Shown: positions 1-13,100 of the stretch, piece after piece | Position numbering within the stretch: the stretch's first letter is position 1 | Layout of the letters: every line of letters starts with the position of its first letter | Source of the DNA: Gnetum montanum | Taxonomy: Eukaryota; Streptophyta; Gnetopsida; Gnetales; Gnetaceae | Assembly: GCA_015680685.1 (NCBI GenBank) | Contig: MNCI01035832.1 | Span: 595,381-659,380 of the forward strand | DNA: 64,000 nucleotides | Direction of reading: 5' to 3' | Translations under genes and position numbers: made by a program | The notes under the pieces: generated by a model | The model's database searches: none | Told to the model about the DNA's origin: nothing | What the model saw: only the letters and a program-made list of their open reading frames with translations

Positions 1-160
1 AAAATACCAAAAAAATCACATACCTCAGACTTGCTTAACCATACACCGTGACACATACAAGCAAGCCTGGGAAGACAACGAATGATTAACCCCAAGTGTT
101 TCTTGTGGCGTTAAGGCATTTAGTCTGCGGAGTTCGACCGGATCGCGCGTATTCGTATGG

Positions 161-2040
161 TTGAGTGTAGGGGTACCTTGCCACTCATCACTAGGTGATG
201 TTTTTCTCTTGGGGAATGAGGCATTGACCACTTATGAGACATTTTTCACCCCCAAAAGTATAAACTATGTGAAATTGCCCACTGTGGGTTACAATCTTCA
301 CATTTACAATGAAGTTTTGCCTTGGGTTTCATGGGGTGAAAGCCACATGATGAAGATTGGCCATAACATGCAAATTTTTGTGGTGTTTCAATCACTACAT
401 GTAGATAGGTTCCTCAATCATCCTTGTTGCCTTTTTGCAGCAACCCTTAGAGGTTGTCAAATAGTACTTGGTGTAGTCAATGAATGTACTAAAGATAAAT
501 GGATTACTTTTCATATTTTTGAAATGCTTACTATTATGCTAGAAGGTTGACTTGTCAAAATGTTTCCTTGCCTTTCTACATAAGCAACACCCCTCCAAGC
601 ACTCAGGGCTTATTTTGACTTTGTGGAAAATTACAAAGACAAAGATGGAAGAAGACAGGGATGTGCAAGCTATGCTACCACTACAAATGATTTTCAATAA
701 TCATTTCAAGGTTACCTACATTAGGAAAACTGCACAAGCTATACAGAAGAATTCGATCATAACATTTTGCAGCATACAAATACAAAGCAATTGCAAGAGT
801 AGAATATGAAGGAGCCACACTAGCAAGATGAACCATAGGATTACATGAAAACTATTAGGATGAAGATCTCAAATAAGGCCTAGTTGGAGTCCAACTAGAG
901 AAAAGAACTAGAAGATCTCCTACTACAAGAAATGAATGAGAAAGTCAAAGAAGTAGAGACCAAGATTTGAGATGAATTGCAAGTGCTGGCAAAGGAAAAA
1001 ATAGGGGCCATTGAAAAGGTAGCTATAAAACAACCTTAGCCAAAGATTGCCACCAATCTTGAATCTCTACAATTGAAAGCCTAGGGGCACACTTTGGAGG
1101 AGATTATTAAAATCATAAATGATATTGAAATAAGGGTTAAATATGAAGCTAGGAAACAACATTAGATTTAATGCAAAGTTCGTAGAAAGCACTTCAAGGA
1201 GGAGTTATAGTAGGAGATGTGTAGGCAAGAGAAAGAAGCATGTGGTAGGCAAAGGCAACTAGAGGGAGATTTGCATAGGTAGGAAAAGGAGTTAAACTAT
1301 AGAAGTAGAAAGTGAAGGGAGAAGAATGATAAAAGGCAAAAGCCTGTTCTCAACAATAGAAGGAGGAAGTATAGTGCAAAGGAGGCTTAGGCTCAATGAC
1401 AAAGAAAAGAAAAGATTAGAAAGCTTGACACTAAAAAAAAAAGGAGACTGGAAGTGTAGAAACAAAGAGATGTTCAAGCTAGATTTCACAAGGCCCTTAA
1501 GGCAAATGCTAAAGATTGGCTGACGAAGACGAAACGGCCATATCAAGAGTTGGACCTTAATATAAAATCCCCTCGTCAAATCATCAAGTTTCTTTAGCTC
1601 ATCTAATTGCATCTCTATCTTCTATAGGCACATGATGTTCTTTGTGGAGATGGAGCACATGGATTTATAAAAGATGAAGAGGATCATCTAATGGAGGGTG
1701 CCCTCCATAAGGAATTTTGTGCATGTCTTTCTTCCTTTTCCCAATGATGTTGTTTAGATTTTGTTGATATGCAAAATGCATGAATAAGATATTTCTGGAT
1801 TTTAAAAGTCAACCAAGGTTCTTTGTTAGTATGAACACATAGAATTAGGGACATTGTCTACCCCTTTTTATGTCTATTCTATACTAAACTATTATGTCGT
1901 GGGTTGGGCCTCAATCCATTGCTAGGTGGGCTTCCATCCCTTTTTTGTTTTCTTTTTTATATAAGCTATCTGCTTGCCTCGACTTGTAACATTAGTTTTC
2001 TGTTAATATAACCCTAAAACTTCCCTCAAAGCAAAATGTA
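161..2040 (+). mobile_element. Degenerate LINE 3' portion (divergent copy)
   Basis: A 129-codon open stretch (161-550) is followed in another frame by KHSGLILTLWK, close to the RHSGLILALW end of the FRGREV domain in the better LINE copies. Lys/Glu-rich sequence with many stops (840-1500) follows, like their coiled coil. The end near 1985-2040 has the family 3' pattern: TTGTAA, then TTAATATAA, then a C-rich step into CTCAAAGCAAAA. No J-like module could be recognised. It is an old and uncertain copy lying downstream of the host gene. Confidence 0.4.
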
Positions 2041-2329
2041 AATAGTGATAATTTATGTCATGGCAACGATTCAAAGATTATATCACAGCTATCATAATTA
2101 CTTTAACCTTGTCTCAACAAAATAAGGCCTCACCTAACTAAACATATTTTACTAAAGAGATTTGAACATACTATACACTTAACACATCCACATAACCATT
2201 TAGGCATAAGTACTAATCATAATGTTACAATGCTCTAAGTAAAAACTAAGGTTATACAATTCAATTAGTTTTATCTAAGAAACCCTGAAACTAAATGATC
2301 CAACGAATATAACAAGGTTTAATTGGAAA

Positions 2330-3480
2330 TAACTAATTTACCTATATATTTTTAATATATATCTATTATTTGGCCAAGAGAATCTTTTATGTTTTTCAAA
2401 TTAATAAAATCTCAAATTGATTCACTGAGAATTGATTTTCACATTGAAAATAAAAATAAAAACCAACATACAATTCTCATGAAAAAGTTCATCTCTTCAC
2501 CTAGCTTTATGACAAAAATTATTTATTTACAAGGATAGAGTCCAAACAAAAAAAATAGTTTGCCTCTGGACAAACCTTTTAACTAAAAGAGTAACTCATT
2601 TTAAAAAAACTGACAAGTAAAGCTCATATTCACCATTACAACAATGAAATTATTTTACAATGACTAAGGACTCTCTTGGATGGGGCTCATAATTGGCAAA
2701 ACTCCTAGCCAAAATAATAACTCCCATAAAAAATATTGTGACAAGTAAAGCTTGTGTTAACTATTACAATGATAACATTACTTTACAGTGACCAAGAAGA
2801 ACCCTCTTGGATGGGGCTAGTAATTAGCCTCTTTGCCAAAATCAAGCATATTCAATTTCATATACCAAGGTATGTGACATGCTGGTTAAAACATGTGGCT
2901 TACATTGGATGGGGTTGGTAATTGGCCTTTGCCAAAATCAAGCACATTCAATTTCATATACCAAGGTGTGTGACATGTTGGCTAAAACATGCAGCTTGCA
3001 TTCTACAATCCATAGGTTTGATCTCAATAAGCTACCCATAACTAATCTAATAAATCTAGAGTCTAGAACATAATTACAAGATCTTCAATTTCAGTGAGTA
3101 AACCTAGTTTAGCTATATATTTATGATATATTTGGTTGAGAGAATCTTTTTCTTTTTTTCAAATTAATAAAATCCCATAATTGATTTACTACAAATTAAT
3201 TTTCATGTTGGTAAAAAAATCACAACTAGCTTTAAATAATTCTTTCCATGGAAATTGTTGAACTTGAAATTGTATAGGTAACTAGCTGAACCATTACATA
3301 ACCATAATAATTCTCATGGAGATTTTCATTCCTTGACCCAGAGTAATAATGATAATTATTTATTTTCTGTGGTAATTGGCTTGTAGGCGACAAAATGACA
3401 TGCTCATAATAATTCCTATGGAAAAGTTCTCGTGACCTGATGATAAGTATTTATTTTATGTAACAAAATCTAGCCAACCA
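2330..3480. repeat. Degenerate nested tandem repeats in the gene's 3' flank
   Basis: A 98-bp unit starting GATGGGGCTAGTAATTAG (2810) repeats at 2908. A longer unit starting GACAAGTAAAGCT (about 2611) repeats at about 2740. An outer pair sharing GAGAATCTTTT and TTCAAATTAATAAAATC lies at about 2385 and 3140. AATTC(T/C)(C/T)ATGGA-type segments recur at about 3310 and 3410. No coding sequence is visible. Confidence 0.6.
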
Positions 3481-3680
3481 ACCGATAATTGGCCTATTGA
3501 CCAAAAATAGTTGGGTTCCTGCCATGACCAGATTAACTGCCATTGTCGAATTATCACAAAGGGGGAAAAAAGCGGGTAAAAAACCGCATTAAAAAAGACT
3601 TTATGCATTAAAAAGATCGCTCCCATGTAGCTGTAGGATGAAAGACAATCTAAGCACGCTTATTTTTAAGCCTCTCATCA

Positions 3681-4151
3681 TTAAATACTCAATTTCGGTT
3701 TACTTAGAACTTTGGAAAACACCTCATTCATTTCATCAACAAAATCTCCGTTGAAATGAGGATCTGACCGCCAAGCAATATGATCATCTGGCCTGACCAA
3801 TGTTGCACATGGAATTGACAATTTACATAACTGCCACCATGATCCTGATGCTTCTTCAACATCAATCACACATTCTAAATTTTTTTGTCTCCATTTTTCC
3901 GGAAAGGACTCTATCTTTGCTATGGACTTAATAGTATCCTGTGCAGAATTATATTGATGATTTATTTTCTGTGAAAGCTGACTTTGAGATGTGCCCCTTG
4001 GCCAAAGAATACAAACCAGCAATCGCACGTTATAAAGTTCTGTGACGTTAAATGCAGCATCTGCCCAATGATAGCATGCTTCATTTGGAGGTATTAGGAG
4101 AAGGAACTCTACAGCATTTCCTGAAATCAGATCCAATGTTGACACGAACTC
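3681..4151 (-). CDS. Monooxygenase exon I (C-terminal domain and stop)
   Basis: This last coding exon follows ...CTTCACAG and encodes 156 residues plus TAA (3681-3683). It holds the rest of the thioredoxin-like C-terminal domain, with LDLISGNAVEFLLLIPP near its start and ATLVRPDDHIAWRSD near its end. That motif closes most FAD monooxygenases of the phenol-hydroxylase type. The 567-bp intron before it shows nothing else. Possible poly(A) signals in minus sense lie in the A/T-rich sequence around 3340-3460. Confidence 0.92.
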   Translation of the reverse strand, partial: EFVSTLDLISGNAVEFLLLIPPNEACYHWADAAFNVTELYNVRLLVCILWPRGTSQSQLSQKINHQYNSAQDTIKSIAKIESFPEKWRQKNLECVIDVEEASGSWWQLCKLSIPCATLVRPDDHIAWRSDPHFNGDFVDEMNEVFSKVLSKPKLSI

Positions 4152-7100
4152 CTGTGAAGGCGTACAAAAGTTAAGAGGGCAAATTAAATTATACTTCAAC
4201 AAAGGTACTAAGCCACTTTAAGTATTTCAACAAGAAACAAGGTATCAACTGTCTCTCTTTGGGAGATATTTTATATAATCTGCCCAAGAATGACTTTCTT
4301 GCGTACAATGTTTTTCAAATATAAACAAGAATAGACAGAATAAGCAATACCCATGTAGAAGCTTATAGTAATGGAAGTAATAGATCGACAGATACCAGAA
4401 GCTGAATCGTTTCAACAAAAAAATTTTGTATTAAAAAAATTGGTTGAATTTGAATTATATTTAGTAGATCCCCAAGGTTTTGCGGTCTCCACGTTAAAAT
4501 CTAATTATATATTTCAAAATACAATACGTTTCAAAAAAAATATATGAGAATCACATTTTACATAAATTCCTTGCATAACAAACCCCTTTTTCTTTAATGA
4601 GCAGAAAAGCAGTAGTATGGCATAAGTTCCAACAAACTGAAAGATATGCTTGTAAACTTCAAGAAAGATCTATGTATAGCCAAGTCAGCCTAACATAACC
4701 TTGCATAAATGGTATTACCTTGTTCATAAAACGTGCGTTTTGGCTCACAGGTTTTATCTTCATATGCGGCAATCTTGACCCAGGCATGGTTGAGGGAATG
4801 TATTCCCGTCTCCTTCCAGAAGGCTTTTCATGAGATGCATTTTCACCACGTATCACTTTTTCAGGGATCAAAGCACCTTCGTTATATCTACACCGGAGGG
4901 GAAAATCATCTTTTAGCAAGAGAGTTTTACTATTCCATCTCCGAAAGGAACTCAAAATAACATTCATAATTTTGCACAAGAAACTAAATCACAAAAATAT
5001 CAGTGGGCGGCTTACAATAAAACCCTGCAAGAGCAAAAAAGGATGAAAGGGCAGAGCTGTGCTTTCTTACTGGGGAGCTTAACCACACCTGAAACCAAGA
5101 TCTTCTGCGGGAAACTGTAGTTGAAGACTTTGACCTCTTTCTAAAATGTGCCTGACCTTTTCAAGCCTCTGAAATCCAAAAGGATTATATCTATTCATGA
5201 ATGGTTCTAACAGTTGAGCACGCCCCGCAGCAAAGATGCTCTCCAACAATACCGTTTGTAGTTTACGAGGAACAACTGAAGCTATGTCGCTGTTTATTGC
5301 CTTGTGTACTATGCTAGCATAACAATACAAAACAAATTATCAAAGTAGCAAATGAACCAAAATATATTTTTAACCAAAATTATAATTATAATACCAAAGT
5401 TTGCAATAGCTGGATCTAGCCCCAGTGCAGCAGGTACACCCATTGCTGCCTTGAAATTTGCAGTACTCAGTGCTGTATTGTTTATGGCTATCTGATCTTG
5501 CCAAAAGTAATCACATATAAACATCACAGAAACAATCAATAACCAAGAAATCAGATAGAATTGAAGGAAACATACATGGGAAAATTTACCGGTTTGCGCT
5601 CAAGCTCATAGGTTCTCAATATTCCAGGACAGGCAATTCCACGAATGACTGAAGCAAGTTTCCAAGCTAAATTATGAGCATCTTGTATGCCTGTATTCAT
5701 TCCTGCAAATGCCCACACAATAATGTGTTTATGTGCAAGAACTATATAATCTGATTATGTACACTTGATGTTGCATGCTTAAAAGGTGTATGCAAAAATG
5801 GAAAAACGCTTTGTGTTCATGATAATTTTCAATAAAATTTTCAGAAAATGAGAAATATTTTATCTATAGAGGTTATGTAGGATCTAGTTCGAACAGCACC
5901 TAAAAAACTGTATAGCAAAACTCTTAGCACCACAAAATGGAAAAAGGGCACCAGCTATTTCCCGAGTATTCTTAAAATTACTTGAGCGATAAAAATGTGC
6001 GTACTTGTAGTGCGAAAAATTAGCATATTTATCATGTGAACCAAAAAGAACAGCAGATTCGTTCTCATAGCCTTTGACTTTGGCCAACATTTCAACAAAA
6101 CTCATCATCATTATGTCCTTCCGTCCCATGATTTTATGTGAAACGTTAGTGTAAATAGGTGATTTGACAATACCTTTTATAGTTAGTAGTCCATGAAATA
6201 CCAACTTGGAGCATACTTTTAACCGACCTTGAGATGACGCATGTAGACTTGGAAACTTGAAACTAATGGTTATAAACAGACCACCATTACCAAGTAAGGT
6301 TTGCCCACACATAAATAACTTACAAAATACGACATCCCAAGGGACTTCTTTCGTTTGAATAAAGCATGCAATTTAATTAAAGCCAGGTTTAGAAAGAAGT
6401 CCCTATTCCTAATCCTAGATTCAAGTATGACCTCCAATTGACAAAAGCCATTATATGCTTTGGTACGATCAAACTTTAGGGACTACCACTTGGAGTGATG
6501 TTAAGGTGCTTGTTTCTCAAGTCATAAGACCTAGGTTCCAGCCTATCTGCAGCTACTTGAAAGAGATTAGGCTTTTTCTCCTCCACCAACCTTCCCAGGA
6601 CACTGCCATGGTAGAATAAACATTGAGCCTCTAAGTGAGAATCCTTCTATGCAATTTTAACTGCATTCTCATTTCTTGTATATTTAAGAAAGATGGTTCT
6701 TGCAGTAAATGAGAAATAATGATATGATGTGAGACTGTCTTAAAAATAAATCTCTAACCCTATATCTATTTTTTTCGTGAAAAATTCAGGCAAATGCATT
6801 AGATGAAAGCCATGAAGGTAAAGAAAATAACTGGAAAAAGTCCCCTAGAAAGGACAAAACTGAGAAAAGTAAAACAACCCACCCAACTGAAAAAGCAAAA
6901 GAGCAAATCCTATGTATAGGGCGAGAGCAAACTTTTTTTAAAAAAAAGCAACCCCACAAAACTGGCCCCTCCTTGGGCCATCACGATAGCACATTCAAAA
7001 CCAAAACAAACAAAACCCACCATCCTAATAGGGCACCCATGAACCATTCTAAAAAGACCAATCATACAGCAAAATGAGCAAAGCAGGGGGCATCCTGCCC

Positions 7101-10100
7101 TAAGCTTCCAATGCAGAGAATCAAGCACATCCTTGTACGTTTCGGTGACCACAAAACTAGCTGCCTCCAAAAACTCCTTAAACTTTTGCTCCTGTTTTCG
7201 TTGTTCATTAGTTGATCCAACTTTGTCTAGATAGAAGCTCACCGAAACCCCCCAAATATGCCAACAAAGATCAAGCATCCAATCTCCATAACCTCATAAG
7301 GACACCGCCCAGAACAAAACCACCTACAAATGTTTGTAGCTTGGGTGTTCAACTGCTAGGTCAACAGGTGTTCTTCCTCTTGCGCTAGCTTAGCCTTCGC
7401 AACCTCCTCCACCCTCTCCCTCTAAGCACGATTCGTAGCTTCCCGGTATAGATCCTAGCAGCTCTTCCTCCAGGGTACTACAGATTGAAGCCTCCTGCCG
7501 CTATTGCCTATGCTGCTCCTGTTCTGCTTGCCATTCCAGCTCCTACAACCTAACCCGTGTTGTTTCCTCTTGCTTGGACATCTCCTTTGTCCAACACATA
7601 TGCTCCTAGGACCTCACCTCCTCTATCACACACTGCAAATCTGCCTGAAATTTTGCTTGAAGCTCACACTATATCTACTCCTCAAAGCGCCTAACTTGGT
7701 CCTACTATGGCAACTCCAAAAATTGATCCAGATTTGCAACCCTAGCAAGCGACTGCCTAGAATCCCTAACCCCAACCCCCTGTAGAACAGATGACGAAGA
7801 CTCCCTTTCCACTGATGGCCTTCAGTGTGAGTAAAACTTTCCCATTGACCGGGATGGCATAGACAAAAAAGGCTTGGCCACCTTCCATAAGGCCAAAATC
7901 AGGCCAAAATGGCACCCCTATTTCCCTTTCTTGAGAACAACCATAAAAAACTTTGGCAAATTAATTGGGCGCCCCAATTGTAGACAACACAGAAAAGAGA
8001 AATGAGCTTCTAGGCATTCCCAAACTAGACAAAAAAGTGCTCCACAAGTTCGGCCACTTCCCGCCATACCTTTAGCAAAGTGGATTTTGGAACCTAACCA
8101 CTGGTTGTTTCGGCACAACACCCTGGAAAAAGCCCTCTGCATCCTGCAATCCACGACCTAAAGATAGAACCGTCTCTCCATCCAGGATTATCCCAAGGTA
8201 CGCAGCAACATCTTGCTCTGTTAGTCTGATTCGTACCCCCCTGAAAAAATAGTCACATCTCCCCACCAACGTGAGAAGAAAGACGCATCAGGAAGCTCAA
8301 GATCGCCCACAAGTTGTAGCAAAATGTCATCCCAACCCACCCTCGGCACCAACACCCACAATTGCTAATTGTTCCAGAACTTCTAGCACTCCAGTTCAAA
8401 AGTGGGCATCTATCCCATGGCAACCGTGACCTCCCTCCATAATTGCAAAGCCTTTTATAATAAACAAACCAGGGCCGAAAGAGTCTCATCATGAAAGACG
8501 AGCATTTTGGGCCTTCCAAATGACCCAAAGAACAGTGCCAACTAGGTTTTTCCCTTGAAACTGACACTATGTATTTGCCACCACCCAAACTGCATGCATC
8601 ACCGTGCATTGGGGAACAAAATGCTCCATTGTTTCCTCCATTGCATCGCAGAGAGAACAACTGGCCGAAATCTGCAAACCTTGTCATCGCAGCAACACCT
8701 TGATTAGAAGAGCCTCTTGGGCCAACAACCAAAGAAAGCATTTAACTTTCTTTGGTAGCTGACCCTGCCAAATCTGCTATCAACCGGCCACTATGGGAAA
8801 ACAAGAAAGTAATATTTGATGCAGCAGGGCCCCCACCAAACCCAACGGATGTAATGTCTAGAGCATGGAACATATACTGTGCCAAACCCAAGAATCATGA
8901 GGTCCTGCCACCCAAGGAGTGTATTTATGCCGCATAATTAAAGTCCAAGATCTACCCATGTCATTATTTGAAATCAGATTAATGAGCCATTGGTAACCCA
9001 TTAAAAGCACATCATGGAATTTGACAATACCAAGACCGCCTACACGAATTGGACGCACCACTTTGTCCCAAGAGACAAGGTGCATATGATGTCCTCCCTT
9101 GTGCAAGCGGTGTTGGTGAAAGACTATGATTCTAGGCTTTCCAAGCCTTCCATAAAAGTAACGTGGCCTTGGAGTTTCCCGAGAGCAGCAGAGAGGGAAG
9201 CCATCCCGTCACACACCGCATGGCGTGCATGTAAGGGCACTAAAAAGCAAAGTGCATGATGGTTTCGGGCCCACCCTTGCAGAGAGGGCAGGTGACATTG
9301 ATATCAAGGCCATGCCTTCTTAAATTCACTTGAACAGGCAAGGCATTGTTCTTGAGAAGCCACAAGAAAACTTTAATTGTTTTGGGTAGTCGCCCTTGCC
9401 AAACCTACTTCCATCCTGGCATCAGTGGGTAAACAAAAGATAAAAGCTAGTGCAACTCAAAATCCAACCACCCCCATAGCTGCATGCACTACGCATGGGT
9501 GCAAAGTGTTCGCCATGGTCCCGAATCGTGTGCCCTCATCTACCACCTAACGTACTTGCCATTCATTATCCGCATCCACTAGGGCGGCTCCACACCTGAG
9601 TAGGTGAAACATAAAAGTAGGCACTGCTGTCCAAGTGTCATTTCGTCCTTGAACTTGGAGATGCCTAGGCCCACCATGGCTTGAGGGCATGATCCAATCC
9701 CACCTAGCTAAGTGCAGTTTGCATCCCCCTCTACCACCCGACCACACAAAATTAAGAACATGACGATTAATGGCCTGGATCACGACCCGCGGGGGGGTTG
9801 GTAACAATGGCCACAAAGCATGCCATTTCCTTAAGCACCCTCAACGCCAGCACCACCCGTCCTTTTCGGGTAAGAAATCAAATCGCCCAATGTCCCACCC
9901 AACTTTCGATTTTTGCCAAGACCATTCCCCAAGTTCCACAACATCCCCAAGCAAAGAGTGGAATGCCCAAATAGGAGTCTTGAGCCATCCAAAAAGGGAA
10001 ACCCAAAATTTGCATGACCCAACCCTTAACCTGCACGTCCACATTAAGGAAGTGTGCAAACAACTTCTCTCAGTTTATCACTAGGCCCAGCTCATCTGCC

Positions 10101-13100
10101 ATCCATGTAAGCACTTGGTTAAAACATCGTGCTTGTGGGACCCTAGCCCGACTAATCAGCATCGTGTCATTGACGTAGTGTTCAATCAAACACTCCAACC
10201 TAGCAATCCTTAGGCCCCCCACCCTGGTAGCCTTGCAATAGTACTTCAATAGGTCCATAGCAATGATAAAAAGCAAAGGCAAAAGAGGGTCCCCCTACTG
10301 CAATCCCCTTATGGGGGCCAAGAGACCCCACAGCAACCGCGCCCCCCCCCCCCCCCCCCCCACCCCACCGCGNGACCACATAATTGGATGAATTCTAGAT
10401 CAAACCCTTTATGCATCATAATGGTGGTAAGCGCCTCCCAAATGACCATATCATATCCCTTTGCGATGTCTAACTTGAGGCACATTCCAAGAAATTTCGA
10501 GCAATGCAAGGAGTGAAGGAGCTCTTGCATGAGGAACACCTAGTCTTGTAGGGTCTACCCTTGAACAAACCCTGTCTGATGATCCCCGACAAGCTTGGGC
10601 ATGATGGGGACCATCCTCTGCATGAGCATCTTGGAGAAAATTTGGACCAACACGTTACAAACCCCTATGGATCAAAAATGAGCAAGAGAGGCATCAGCAC
10701 ATTTGGGAATGCAAACAATTTGGGAGTAGTTAATCTCCCAACAGATCTACTACTGCTTGGCCAGCATCAGATTAAAAGCGTCAAGAATATTGGGCCCCAT
10801 AATATCGAAAAATTCCTTGAAGAATTCGAGGCTCCAACCATCAGGCCCAGGTGCCTTCCCTCCCCACATAGACCCAATGGTCTCTTTCAACTCTTGCCAG
10901 AAAAACAGGTTCAACAATTGAGCATTGTCGTCATCCTCCAACNNNNNNNNNNNNNNNNNNNNNNNNNNNNNNNNNNNNNNNNNNNNNNNNNNNNNNNNNN
11001 NNNNNNNNNNNNNNNNNNNNNNNNNNNNNNNNNNNNTCCTTCGAATCATCAACCAGGACCCCCACATCGGTCATCAACACCTATCGTTGGCTCCACCCAC
11101 AAGACTTGGCCGCAGCAAAAAAGAATTTTGTTTGCCTATCCCCCTCCTTGAGCCACCTGATCCGCAATGGTTGTTTCCAATAGATTTCCTCTTCTAAATC
11201 AAGCACTTGCAGCTGCATTAGAATGTTCTGCTCCTCGTCATGTAGGTCCTCCCCTGCCTCTTGTCAATGCTACACTTGGGCCAATCTAGATTTAAGGTTT
11301 GTACAACCTATCTGAAACGAAAACTTTTCCTCCACAAGCATGGACCTAATAGCCCACTTCAGGCATAGGAGCCCCTCCCAAAGAAAGTTCCTAGGGTCCC
11401 CTTGGCCCAGTCAGTAGTATGCCTAGATGTCTTTGACCAATGGGTGCAACCAAGGCTTGAGCAACCAAGTTGCCTCAAAACGAAACAACTGAGGAGCCCG
11501 TCTCCTTGGAGGTCCAAGACAGCAAATGAGCAATCAGTGATTTAGGGCAACTGCTCCTATCCGATGACCCGCGCATCTAGCTGCAACAGGAGCTTTGAGC
11601 TTATCCAAACCTGATTGATTCTAGAGAGGATGCGGTCATCTCCTTTTCGCCTATTACTCCACATGAATTAACAATTCTCAATCTCCAGGTTACCAGCGAG
11701 TAAGATGACAATAAGTTTTGAAACTCCCAGGCCCTAGGGGGGCAAGAGCAACCTACACTTGACTTTTCCTAGGAGTGAAGCCGTTAGTTGAAATCCTCAA
11801 CAATGAGCCATGCCCAAATATCCAGCACCAGCACCACCACCCGCTCCAACTCCAACAACCACAACTCCCAAGCCTGGGCCCCATAGAAATTGGTCAACCA
11901 TAGGCCCATGGAAAGAATGTAAACAGTCAAGCCCCATTACGACGAGTCAACCAACAAAATTTCAAAATGTGCTAAGATGGCTAGGCCTCCCACCCATCCC
12001 ACACAAGGCCCCAGGTGCACTTTCCATCCTTGCCATTGTAGGTGGAAGGCCTCCGTTGCCTGCAATTTGGTTTCCTGCAAGCACACAATGTCACAATCCT
12101 CAGTGCAAATAATTTGTCGTAGGGTATTTCTTTTATAGGGTGTACCCTGTCCCCTACAATTCCACGAAAATAGCTTCATGCGTGATCGGTTGAGCACCGC
12201 TAGTAGACCTCCCACAAGGTCTGCTATAGCCCCAAATCAATACTCCGCTTTCCGCTTTGTCTGCTTATCTGGCATCAGATTCTCAAAGGGGTGGCCAAAC
12301 CAACCCCCCACCAGTGACACCAAAATGCACCTGGAGTCCTTTGATTGCGAGTAGGCCTCCTTGGGTTTTTGCAGCTTTGAGCTACCCCAAACCGCATTAA
12401 TCCAGTCGCCAAGTGGGGGAAGCTTGATCCCTAGCATGGTCAATGTAACCAAGGGTGGGGAAACCGGAGATGAGCAACATGCCTCCTCCTATCATGGTAG
12501 AGAGGCCCGAGGGGGAGGAGGCAGCCCGAAGGGTCAAGGACATCCTAGAAGAGGAGTAGATGTAGAAGGGCTAGAATTTACCACATGAATCCAATGCCAA
12601 TTGCTAGTTTCAAATGGGCAAATGCCCATACATTGTTATGAGGGTCAACAGGAATGCATTGTGAGCTAGGCTATGTAAATTTATTAGTATGTCTAGTAGC
12701 CTTCATCCTAACAAGTCCAAGCACATGAACAAGTAGACACAAGCTCAGTGGGAGGATAGATACAAGAAATTCCAAGAGGCTATGATGTTTGTCAAATTGA
12801 AGGCCTACCAGAATATTCTAGATGTTGTCCACATGCAGGAAAGTCCACAATGTGACTGCACCAAACTTCCCTATCCTATTTAATGGTCCAGTGTTGCTTA
12901 TGTCATAGTTTTTGCATTAGATTCCCAAGTTGTTCAGGTTTTGGTTTTGAAAATGCTGATCATTTTTCTATGATGCACTGTGTGGATCCCACTTTCATCT
13001 CTCTGTGGTCTCTACCTAATGATGTAACAGAAGTTTCCCAACCCCAAATTTTGTAACTAGGGGGCTTCCCATCCCCTACTTTTCTTGGGGGAAGGAGGGG

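Noticed and set aside
5309-5320. First AG as acceptor of exon G
   Set aside because: It would put TAG in frame right after the junction; the next AG (exon start 5308) restores the conserved V-H-K sequence.
7504-7785. Leu/Pro-rich 93-codon plus-strand frame
   Set aside because: It is the antisense shadow of the decayed coiled-coil region of LINE beta.
9770-10084. 104-codon plus-strand frame
   Set aside because: Antisense shadow of LINE alpha RT.
10750-11151. Frames running through N
   Set aside because: Open only because a gap is translated as unknown residues.
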